Assembly: GCA_964556705.1 (NCBI GenBank)
Contig: CAZKXX010000116.1
Coordinates: forward strand, 1 to 10,932
Direction: 5' to 3'
Length of the DNA: 10,932 bases
Source of the DNA: CAZKXX01 sp964556705
GTDB lineage: Bacteria > Acidobacteriota > Terriglobia > UBA7540
Shown: positions 1 to 5,783 of the stretch, piece by piece
Layout of the letters: every line of letters starts with the position of its first letter
How positions within the stretch are numbered: the first letter of the stretch is position 1
Program-made: the position numbers and the translations under genes
Notes under the pieces: model-generated
Told to the model about the DNA's origin: nothing
The model's input: only the letters and a program-made list of their open reading frames with translations
Databases searched by the model: none

Positions 1-97
1 GCGGTTCCGTCTGGCAGCCGATCATGGAAAGCGCCGGAAGGCTGGCCAAGCCGATTGCGCCGGCGCGCATGAATTGCCTTCGATTCATTGGACTCAT
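1..97 (-). CDS. Tat-exported probable lipoprotein, N-terminus only (partial)
   Basis: Reading leftwards from an ATG at 97-95, the first 32 codons are open to the window edge and encode a classic export signal. There is a twin-arginine motif (NRRQFMR, residues 5-11), then a hydrophobic stretch (AGAIGLASLPALSMIG), then Cys28 in an acceptable lipobox (M-I-G-C). Such a signal sends a folded protein through the Tat system to be lipid-anchored. The mature part begins QTEP and is then cut off, so the function cannot be told. An AAGGAG ribosome site (109-114) lies 11 nt before ATG 97; a second in-frame ATG at 88 would give a signal starting MNRRQF. A good sigma-70 promoter lies upstream. The gene is divergent from tadA. 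Signal peptide certain enough; identity unknown. Confidence 0.75.
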   Translation of the reverse strand, partial: MSPMNRRQFMRAGAIGLASLPALSMIGCQTEP

Positions 98-146
98 ATG
101 TGCGATTTCTCCTTCATGAAGAATTCTAGAAATCGTGCAACCCGCT

Positions 147-175
147 ACTATATCCACTGCCAGCCGGCGTCGCAA
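147..175 (-). promoter_or_regulatory. Sigma-70-type promoter for the Tat-lipoprotein gene
   Basis: On the minus strand, TTGCGA (175-170, 4 of 6 to TTGACA) is followed after exactly 17 bp by TATAGT (152-147, 5 of 6 to TATAAT). Transcription would begin near 140, giving a leader of about 40 nt before the ATG at 97. Spacing and position fit well; assigned by eye. Confidence 0.5.
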
Positions 176-236
176 GGCCGCAACGGGCAGGCGACATTTT
201 GGCCGGTAGCCCCTCCGCCCGCTGAGCTACGGCGGC
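163..236 (-). pseudogene. tRNA-like remnant (5' half only convincing)
   Basis: The minus strand from 236 begins like a tRNA: a seven-base acceptor strand GCCGCCG followed by TAGCTCAGCGGG, matching the conserved T8-A9, D-stem and G18G19 region. About 68 nt on, CGCCGGC could pair with the acceptor strand at six of seven positions. The middle, however, has no proper T-arm (no GGTTCGA-type loop) and the anticodon arm does not close. It may be a decayed tRNA or a coincidence in GC-rich DNA. It lies in the tadA/Tat-lipoprotein intergenic region. Confidence 0.2.
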
Positions 237-252
237 GTGCTAGGATGGCGGC

Positions 253-732
253 ATGCGACTCATGAAGCCGAAGGCCGCGCAACTCTCCGAAGACGAGCGT
301 TGGATGCGCCGGGCGCTGGCCGAAGCGCGACGCGGCGCGCGGGAAGAGGAAGTGCCCGTCGGCGCGGTCGTCGTCGCGGACGGTCGAACCCTCGCGCGCG
401 CACACAACCGTCCGATTCACCTCCACGATCCCTCCGCTCACGCTGAAGTCTTGGCGTTGCGACGCGCGGCGCGGAAACTCGGCAACTATCGCCTCACGGG
501 CTCGACGCTTTACGTGACCATCGAGCCTTGCGCGATGTGCGCGGGAGCGATCGTGCAGGCGCGGCTGCGACGCGTGGTTTACGGCGCCCGAGACCCGAAA
601 GCGGGCGCGGCAGGCTCGGCGTTGCGCGTCCTGAACCACCCGAAACTCAATCACCGCATCGAAATTGCGCGCGGCGTGCTCGCCGACGAATGCGCCGAAA
701 TGCTTCGCGAGTTCTTCCGCCGGCGCAGGTAG
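253..732 (+). CDS. tadA: tRNA adenosine(34) deaminase TadA
   Basis: This enzyme deaminates adenosine 34 to inosine in the anticodon of tRNA-Arg(ACG), allowing one tRNA to read several arginine codons; it acts in the cytoplasm as a homodimer. The 159-residue protein has the usual family length and the cytidine/deoxycytidylate deaminase fold. The zinc site is visible: His63 and catalytic Glu65 in HAEVLAL, then Cys93 and Cys96 in PCAMC, followed by the family stretch YGARDPKAGAAGS. Asn52 sits where the substrate-contacting asparagine is expected. ATG 253 is preferred because AGGA (242-245) lies 7 nt upstream; ATG 262 has no such site. The C-terminal FFRRRR is the usual basic end. It stands alone, divergent from the Tat-lipoprotein gene and convergent with the GNAT gene. 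Highly confident. Confidence 0.95.
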   Translation: MRLMKPKAAQLSEDERWMRRALAEARRGAREEEVPVGAVVVADGRTLARAHNRPIHLHDPSAHAEVLALRRAARKLGNYRLTGSTLYVTIEPCAMCAGAIVQARLRRVVYGARDPKAGAAGSALRVLNHPKLNHRIEIARGVLADECAEMLREFFRRRR

Positions 733-787
733 GGGCGGGCTCCGCACGCCGGCGGGACAGCGCGCCCCGAATATACAACCTCAGCTT

Positions 788-802
788 GCTCGCAGAGCGA
801 GC
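788..802. terminator. Short hairpin between convergent tadA and GNAT genes
   Basis: GCTCGC, loop AGA, GCGAGC form a six-pair stem in the gap between two convergent genes, so it could stop transcripts from either side. There is no T-run after it, so it is not a standard intrinsic terminator. Nothing else gene-like was seen in 733-885. Confidence 0.2.
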
Positions 803-885
803 GATCCGTCCGGAGTCACCCGCCAACCCGACGTAACCGACCATCAATCACCCGCTGGAGAGCACGGACGTGCGACGTCTGCTCG

Positions 886-1644
886 TCATGCATCTGCGGA
901 CTTGGTCCGGCCCGTCAGCATGAATCCGCACACGCGCATGCCGGCCTTTTCCAGGGTGGCTCGAGACGCAGTGTTCTGGATGTTGCAGCGAGCGGCCGGC
1001 ACTCGCCCCGCGAGATAGCACGCCCTCTTCACTTCCTGAAGGAGGAAGCTGCCGAACCCGCGTTTCCGGGAATGCTCTCTGACCTCCATGTACAGGTCCG
1101 CGAAAGGCATGTTGTAGTGGCGCAGGAATCCGCCCGTCGCCACGACCTCTCCTTCGAAAACGACCACGTAATCGCCGACGGGCTCCACCGTGTGCGTGAA
1201 GATCCGATCGTCGTCACGCCTCGGGCGAACCACGGCGCCCGGAACCACATGCTCGGTCACCGCATGGTCCTCGAAAAGTACGGTGTTTGACGCAATATTC
1301 GTCGCGTGCTCGAAGAGGAGCGAGAAGAGTAGCGGGTCGTTGCTTTGGCACTCGATGTGGCTGGCGCCCGAGGTCGCCAGCAGCGCCCGAAACAACGGGC
1401 TGGCGTGCTTCCTGCACGGGCGGATTACGAAGAATTCGAATACGCAGTCCCGGGCCGGAATGTCGTCAAGCCCTTTAATGGAGCCGTAGCCCACCGGCGT
1501 ACCGTCGAGCGTCAGAAGGTAGGGATCGGTCCAGCCTCGCTCATGACATGCGTTGTATCGGATCTGGAAGTTGTTCTCCTGGAGGAAAAGCGCACGTAGG
1601 GATTGGATCGCTGCCAAGTCCACCTTCGCAGCCTCGGCGGTCAT
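886..1644 (-). CDS. GNAT-family N-acetyltransferase, probable tandem-domain type
   Basis: A 252-residue cytoplasmic protein. The C-terminal half (about 150-245) is a recognisable GNAT domain: a strand pair (YVVVFEGEVVATGGF), then the acetyl-CoA pyrophosphate loop RKRGFG at 193-198 following the strand LYMEV, an amphipathic helix, and the N-x-x-S/A...LEKAGMRVCGF ending (224-241). The N-terminal half (about 40-115) carries a weaker copy of the same layout (TPVGYGSIKG, then FEFFVIRP and a helix) without a good acetyl-CoA loop, suggesting a degenerate first domain that may shape the substrate pocket. The substrate is unknown. ATG 1644 is chosen because GAGGAG (1655-1660) is 10 nt upstream; the in-frame GTG at 1653 lies only 1 nt from it. 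It is a single gene, convergent with tadA and divergent from tRNA-Ser. Confidence 0.8.
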   Translation of the reverse strand: MTAEAAKVDLAAIQSLRALFLQENNFQIRYNACHERGWTDPYLLTLDGTPVGYGSIKGLDDIPARDCVFEFFVIRPCRKHASPLFRALLATSGASHIECQSNDPLLFSLLFEHATNIASNTVLFEDHAVTEHVVPGAVVRPRRDDDRIFTHTVEPVGDYVVVFEGEVVATGGFLRHYNMPFADLYMEVREHSRKRGFGSFLLQEVKRACYLAGRVPAARCNIQNTASRATLEKAGMRVCGFMLTGRTKSADA

Positions 1645-1819
1645 GCTGCACACGCTCCTCGGAAGCGGGAGACAAGGACGGTTGGGCTTGAAGGTAACAC
1701 GCGACCGTCACGGTGTCCACGGCGCGTCCAGACTCGGAGACTTTCCCGCCTCCGGGAGGGCTGAGCCGTTCCCTGCGGCCCGCGGCCCACTCCGTGCCCA
1801 CAGAATCGGCACGGCACGC

Positions 1820-1825
1820 TATAAT
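1820..1825 (+). promoter_or_regulatory. -10 box of the tRNA-Ser gene
   Basis: A perfect TATAAT lies 6 nt before the mature 5' end of the tRNA, which would place the start of transcription at or next to tRNA position 1. The -35 candidate at 1797-1802 (CCCACA) matches only in its second half. Confidence 0.55.
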
Positions 1826-1831
1826 GGTCTC

Positions 1832-1925
1832 GGAGAGGTACCGAAGCGGTCATAACGGGGGCGCCTCGAAAGCGTCTTGCCTGCCAAAAGCGGGCACGTG
1901 GGTTCGAATCCCACCCTCTCCGCCA
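1832..1925 (+). tRNA. tRNA-Ser (anticodon CGA)
   Basis: A complete class II tRNA can be folded by hand. The acceptor stem is 1832-1838 with 1915-1921 (seven pairs), and the discriminator is G1922 followed by an encoded CCA (1923-1925). The D stem is 1841-1843 with 1856-1858, with G18G19 at 1848-1849. The anticodon stem is 1860-1864 with 1872-1876, and the loop is CTCGAAA with anticodon CGA at 1867-1869, reading the serine codon UCG. The long variable arm is 1878-1884 with 1890-1896 (seven pairs, one G-T) closing CAAAA, diagnostic of Ser/Leu-type tRNAs. The T arm is 1898-1902 with 1910-1914 and loop TTCGAAT. The anticodon and the G discriminator both fit serine. UCG-reading tRNAs suit a GC-rich genome. 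Confidence 0.96.
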
Positions 1926-1943
1926 TTCCGGCAAAGCCGGAAT
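1925..1943. repeat. Perfect hairpin directly after tRNA-Ser
   Basis: ATTCCGGC (1925-1932) and GCCGGAAT (1936-1943) pair perfectly around the loop AAA. The stem begins on the final A of the tRNA's encoded CCA. It could act as a terminator or processing signal, although no T-run follows; it could also be the edge of the neighbouring repeat element. Confidence 0.5.
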
Positions 1944-1952
1944 GCCCTGCCT

Positions 1953-1996
1953 GCCCTGAGCTTGTCGAAGGGAGCGAGCGAAGCGAGTCGAAGGGC
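1953..1996. repeat. Dispersed REP-like palindromic repeat (CTTGTCGAAGGG type)
   Basis: The stretch starts with the near-palindrome CCCTGAGCTTGTCGAAGGG (1954-1972) and ends with a second copy of GTCGAAGGG (1987-1995; first copy 1964-1972). Purine-rich AGCGAGCGAAGCGAG-type sequence lies between. The outer ends GCCCT and AGGGC are complementary. I recognise this GAGCTTGTCGAAGGG motif as a repeat common between genes in many bacterial genomes; copy number here cannot be judged from one window. It lies downstream of tRNA-Ser and of the 3' end of the radical SAM gene. Confidence 0.55.
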
Positions 1997-2092
1997 TGCG
2001 TTCGCGACTGCTCTGACCGGCAATCCGGCGCCCACGCTTTGTTTCGGAAAAGAAATTTCCCCAGCGTGTCCCGCGTCGCAGAACCCTGCCGC

Positions 2093-3553
2093 TCAATTCG
2101 TCGAGGGGGCGACTTTGACCAGGCGCTCGGCTTCGCCGATCTTCAGCGGGTGAGCGCGAGAGACGGGCTTCGGCTGGACGGTCGTGTCCGGACCTGAGTC
2201 GCTCCCGTTCCAGCTCCAGTATTCATTTCCCCAGCGGTACTTCAGGGCCCCGGTTACCGCCAGGTTGGCGATCCAGAGGATGAGGTCGCCCCGCGTCTTC
2301 GGCATCCCCAGGCGCCTCAGGATCGAACGGAAGGAGTAAAAGCGCCGCCAGGCGTGGTTCTTTTCGAAGTGGAGCCGCTCCGCGCTCAGCAGGGGGTGCT
2401 GGAAAACAATCGCCCCGAGATCGTATTTGGACCAGTCGCGGTGGACGATGCGTCGCTCCTCCTCGAATTGCTTGAACAGGGCTGTGCCCGGCAGCGGAGT
2501 CAGCAGCGAAAACTGCGCGAACTCCATCCCCGATCGCTCGATGAATTCCAGAGTCTCTCGAAATACGTCCAGGGCATCGTTGTCGAAGCCGAAGATAAAC
2601 GACCCCCAGACCTTGATCCCCGCCTCGTGGATGCGGCGAATGTCGCGCAGATACTCGTCGGGCCGGTTCACGCCCTTGCCGGCGTCGCGAATGCTCTTGT
2701 TGGAGAAGGTTTCAAAGCCGATGAAAACTCCGTAGCAGCCACTCGCCCGGGCCAGTTTCATCAGGTCCGGGTCGCGGGCGAAATTGATCGTGACCTGGGA
2801 CGCCCATCCCAGCTTCAGCGGCAGGAATGCTTTGAACAGTTGCTTGGCTCTCTGAGGATTCCCGATGATGTTGTCATCCACAAAATAAATGAAACGGCCG
2901 TCCAGAGTCCGAAGTTCTTCCACCACTTTTTCCGTCGGCCGAAATCGGTATCGGACGCCGGACATGGTGGTGACCGAGCAGAAGTTGCAGTTGAACGGAC
3001 AACCGCGGGTGGTCTGCACGGAGTTGAAGATGACGTATCCCTTCGGGTCGAGCAATTCCCGGCGCGGGAGCGCGACTTTGGCCAGATCGATGGCTTCCGG
3101 GTCGTGATAACGGGACTTCAGCCTGCCGTTGGAAAAGTCCTGAATGAGATCGGGCCACAACCGGTCCGCTTCGCCCAGCACGACCGAGTCAGCGTGTTCG
3201 GCGGCCTCCTCCGGGCACATGGAAGGATGAATGCCGCCCAGCACGACCGGGATGCCTCGAGCCCGGTACTGGTCTGCGAGAGCGTAGGCCGCGGGCGCCT
3301 GAGCCGTCATCGCCGTGATGGCCACCAGGTCGGCCGCCCGGTCGGCTTCCACCGGACCGAGACAACCGTCGTCAATCGCCACTTCATGCTCGGGTGGAGT
3401 GAGGGCGGCCAGAGTCGCCAGGTTCAAGGGAGGAAATAACGCTCCCTTGGCCTTGAAGTTCAAGCTGGAGGAAATCGCGGAGGCATAGCGGAAAAACTTC
3501 GGGGCCGCGTACATGTTCGAGCTGTTGTGCGGATTGACGAATTGAATCTTCAC
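2093..3553 (-). CDS. B12-binding-domain radical SAM protein
   Basis: A 486-residue cytoplasmic enzyme. Residues 1-140 form a cobalamin-binding-type Rossmann domain (PPLNLATLAAL, VVLGGIHPSMCPEEA, VVLGEAD) that lacks the DxHxxG lower-ligand motif, as is usual for class B radical SAM enzymes. The radical SAM barrel follows, with the 4Fe-4S motif CPFNCNFC (Cys185, Cys189, Cys192), YFVDDNIIG (223-231), FIGFET (277-282), GSFIFGFDND (317-326) and TPLPGT (352-357). The C-terminal region (about 375-486) includes a hydrophobic segment (LILWIANLAVTGAL) that may contact membranes. Families with this layout modify lipids such as hopanoids or are methyltransferases; the substrate here is unknown. The GTG at 3553 is chosen because GGGAGGG (3558-3564) precedes it and family-like sequence begins there; an upstream ATG at 3916 would add 121 residues unlike any domain and run into the PQQ gene. 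Confidence 0.88.
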   Translation of the reverse strand: MKIQFVNPHNSSNMYAAPKFFRYASAISSSLNFKAKGALFPPLNLATLAALTPPEHEVAIDDGCLGPVEADRAADLVAITAMTAQAPAAYALADQYRARGIPVVLGGIHPSMCPEEAAEHADSVVLGEADRLWPDLIQDFSNGRLKSRYHDPEAIDLAKVALPRRELLDPKGYVIFNSVQTTRGCPFNCNFCSVTTMSGVRYRFRPTEKVVEELRTLDGRFIYFVDDNIIGNPQRAKQLFKAFLPLKLGWASQVTINFARDPDLMKLARASGCYGVFIGFETFSNKSIRDAGKGVNRPDEYLRDIRRIHEAGIKVWGSFIFGFDNDALDVFRETLEFIERSGMEFAQFSLLTPLPGTALFKQFEEERRIVHRDWSKYDLGAIVFQHPLLSAERLHFEKNHAWRRFYSFRSILRRLGMPKTRGDLILWIANLAVTGALKYRWGNEYWSWNGSDSGPDTTVQPKPVSRAHPLKIGEAERLVKVAPSTN

Positions 3554-3656
3554 ATGGCCCTCCCGCCAGAAAAATGGGCCCGTCTTGCGCTCCCACTTCC
3601 AGTCCGCGCGGGCAGCGAATTTTTCTGTCTGTACTCGCCCTGCGAAAGGTTGTGGA

Positions 3657-3685
3657 ATTCTGAGCGCACGCCGGGTCAATGTCAA
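3657..3685 (-). promoter_or_regulatory. Sigma-70 promoter for the radical SAM gene
   Basis: On the minus strand a perfect TTGACA (3685-3680) is followed after 17 bp by CAGAAT (3662-3657, 4 of 6 to TATAAT). The predicted start near 3650 gives a leader of roughly 97 nt before the GTG at 3553. The leader supports the short start site for this gene, since the longer reading frame would begin upstream of its own promoter. Confidence 0.5.
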
Positions 3686-3835
3686 GGAAGAATCACAACC
3701 CGGCGTCCCGCGTGTAGTCCAGCGCCGGACGAAAAAGCTTGTCGTCGCCTCCCCTGCGGGTGAGGGCTGGACAAGCCTCACATTTGTTGTGTAGTTTCGT
3801 GTTCCGGCTGCCGGCTTCGCGGATGTGATGGCGCC

Positions 3836-3851
3836 CGGCACAATTCTTGCA
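3836..3851 (+). promoter_or_regulatory. Sigma-54-like -24/-12 element before the PQQ dehydrogenase
   Basis: CGGCACAATTCTTGCA has GG (3837-3838) and GC (3849-3850) separated by 10 nt and closely matches the consensus TGGCAC-N5-TTGCA. Transcription would start near 3862, only about 5 nt before the ATG at 3867 and inside its GGAGG ribosome site. This conflicts with use of that ATG and lowers confidence that the element works. Confidence 0.35.
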
Positions 3852-3866
3852 GCAGCCCGGAGGAAC

Positions 3867-5783
3867 ATGCCGAGAGACTTTCTTTGCGCGTTCGCCCCGT
3901 TGCGAAAAGTATCCACGCTCCTCGCCCTCGCTTGCCTGGCTTCGGCGACGATAGCTTTCTCCCATCCGCCGCAGACGGAGAGCGAATGGCGCCATTACGG
4001 CAACGACGCGGGCGGCTCGCGCTACTCTCCGCTCGACCAGATCAACCAAAAGAACGTGAAGACGCTCCAGGTCGCCTGGGAGTACGACACGGGCGACGTG
4101 AGCGACGGCACGGTCTATCCCGCGCGCTCGGCATTCGAAGCGACGCCCCTCGTCGTCGACGGCGTGATGTACGTCGCGACGCCTTTCTGCCGCTTGATTG
4201 CGCTCGACGCGGAAACGGGCAAGGAACTCTGGACGTTTGACCCCAAAATTGACAAGGCGGCGCGGCACAACCTGTTCGTCAGCCGCGGTGTGACCTACTG
4301 GACGGACGGCCAGCGCAAGCGGATTTTTCTCGGCGACCTCGACGGGCGCCTGTTTGCCATTGACGCCGCAACCGGCAAGCCCGACCCCGAGTTCGGCAGG
4401 AACGGCGTGCTCAATCTGCGCCAGGGCGTCACTGACCGGTTTCCGCAGGGACGCTACAGCCTCACCTCGCCCGTCGCGGTGTGCCGCAACGTCGTGCTGG
4501 TGGGCGGACTCGTCGGAGACAGCGCGCCGCGCGGGCCGAGCGGCGACCTGCGCGGTCTCGACGCGCGCACGGGCCGCGAACTCTGGCGCTTCCACGTGGT
4601 CCCGCGTCCGGGAGAGTTCGGCCACGACACCTGGCAGGGCGATTCGTGGCGCGAGCGCGGCGGCACCAACGCCTGGTCCGTCCTGAGCGTGGACGAGGAA
4701 AACGGTCTCGTCTTCGCGCCGCTCACTTCCCCCTCCTACGATTTCTACGGCGGCGACCGCAAGGGTGCAAACCTGTTTGGCAACAGCCTGGTCGCGCTCG
4801 ACTGCGCAACGGGCGAGCGCAAGTGGCATTTCCAGACCGTCCATCACGACATCTGGGATTACGACCTGCCCGCGCAGCCCGTGCTCGTCAGCGTGCGCCG
4901 CGAAGGGAAAACCATTCCCGCCGTCGCGCAAGTGACGAAAATGGGATTCGTTTTCGTCTTCAACCGACTGACCGGCGAGCCGCTGTTTCCGATTGAAGAA
5001 CGTCCGGTGCCGAAGAGCATGATCCCCGGCGAGGAATCGTGGCCGACGCAGCCCTACCCGACGAAGCCGCCGCCTTTCGCGCGCCAGACGATGTCGCGCG
5101 CCGACATCACGGACGTCACGCCGGAATCGCGCAAGGAATGTCTGGAGATTTTCGAGGACACCATCGTGGACGTGAAGCTCTACGACCCGTTCGGCGTGAA
5201 GAACCAGGTCATCATGCCCGGCCTGAACGGCGGCGCGAACTGGGGCAGCGCGGCCGTGGATCCTGCGAGCGGCGTGCTCTACATCAATTCGATGGACGTC
5301 GGCGGCCTCTTCCGTCTGGTCGAGCGCCCGCCGGACTCGGAGATTCGCTTCGCCTTGCGCGCCAAGGGTCACGAGTTTCTCTGGGACTCGAACGGCTATC
5401 CCTGCCAGAAGCCGCCGTGGGGCCGGCTGACCGCCATCGACCTCAACTCCGGCGATTTTCGCTGGCAGTCTGTGCTCGGCGAGTTCGACGAACTGAAGGC
5501 GCGCGGCGTGCCCAGGACCGGAACGCCCAACATCGGCGGGCCCGTCGTCACCGCCGGCGGACTCGTCTTCATCGGCGCCACGAACGACCGCAAGTTCCGC
5601 GCCTTCGATAAGGACACGGGCGAAGAACTCTGGATGGCCGAGCTTCCCGCCAGCGGTATGGCGACGCCGATGACTTTCCTGGGAAAAAAGACCGGCAAAC
5701 AGTTCGTCGTCATCGCTGCGGGCGGCGGAAACAAGTACGATAAGAAGTATTCCGGCAAACTCGTGGCCTTCGGACTGCCTTGA
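3867..5783 (+). CDS. PQQ-dependent dehydrogenase (glucose dehydrogenase-like quinoprotein)
   Basis: A 638-residue exported quinoprotein of the eight-bladed propeller family related to glucose and alcohol dehydrogenases. It would oxidise a sugar or alcohol in the periplasm using PQQ and a divalent metal, feeding electrons to the respiratory chain. Family landmarks: WRHYGNDAGGSRYSPL (41-56), blade motifs such as LIALDAETGKELWTF, SRGVTYW, HHDIWDYDLPAQPVLV, KTIPAVAQVTKMGFVF, PLFPIEERPVP, GLNGGANWG, and the ending TGKQFVVIAAGGGNKYDKKYSGKLVAF. Blade motifs such as ALDxxTGxxxW recur through the protein. The N-terminus is a Sec-type signal (KVSTLLALACLASATIAFS). There is no membrane domain like that of E. 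coli Gcd and no fused cytochrome domain. ATG 3867 has GGAGG 3 nt upstream, rather close; TTG 3900 would give a tidier signal peptide. Substrate specificity cannot be read from sequence. Its stop overlaps the start of the cytochrome gene. Confidence 0.92.
   Translation: MPRDFLCAFAPLRKVSTLLALACLASATIAFSHPPQTESEWRHYGNDAGGSRYSPLDQINQKNVKTLQVAWEYDTGDVSDGTVYPARSAFEATPLVVDGVMYVATPFCRLIALDAETGKELWTFDPKIDKAARHNLFVSRGVTYWTDGQRKRIFLGDLDGRLFAIDAATGKPDPEFGRNGVLNLRQGVTDRFPQGRYSLTSPVAVCRNVVLVGGLVGDSAPRGPSGDLRGLDARTGRELWRFHVVPRPGEFGHDTWQGDSWRERGGTNAWSVLSVDEENGLVFAPLTSPSYDFYGGDRKGANLFGNSLVALDCATGERKWHFQTVHHDIWDYDLPAQPVLVSVRREGKTIPAVAQVTKMGFVFVFNRLTGEPLFPIEERPVPKSMIPGEESWPTQPYPTKPPPFARQTMSRADITDVTPESRKECLEIFEDTIVDVKLYDPFGVKNQVIMPGLNGGANWGSAAVDPASGVLYINSMDVGGLFRLVERPPDSEIRFALRAKGHEFLWDSNGYPCQKPPWGRLTAIDLNSGDFRWQSVLGEFDELKARGVPRTGTPNIGGPVVTAGGLVFIGATNDRKFRAFDKDTGEELWMAELPASGMATPMTFLGKKTGKQFVVIAAGGGNKYDKKYSGKLVAFGLP

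Larger units (their letters stand above)
3554..3866. other. Divergent intergenic region, radical SAM / PQQ dehydrogenase
   Basis: These 313 bp hold no supportable gene. They carry the TTGACA promoter for the radical SAM gene (3657-3685) and an inverted repeat, GCTTGTC (3737-3743) with GACAAGC (3770-3776). The inverted repeat encloses GC-rich sequence resembling common intergenic repeats of the TGCGGGTGAGGG kind. A -24/-12-like element follows (3836-3851) and then the ribosome site of the PQQ dehydrogenase. Confidence 0.6.

Noticed and set aside
94..117. A seven-codon leader peptide (MKEKSHI) whose stop overlaps the Tat-lipoprotein start
   Set aside because: It is too short to distinguish from chance, and its start overlaps the AAGGAG site that serves the main gene.
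148..747. A 199-codon minus-strand frame over tadA
   Set aside because: It is antisense to tadA, which has complete catalytic motifs, and no family resemblance is visible.
1692..1719. Promoter-like pair TGGACA / TTACCT for the GNAT gene on the minus strand
   Set aside because: The -10 match is poor; kept out of the feature list as too weak.
2033..2068. Hairpin CACGCT/AGCGTG with an inner GGAAA/TTTCC stem after the radical SAM gene
   Set aside because: It could be a terminator, but the stem is short and there is no T-run after it on the minus strand.
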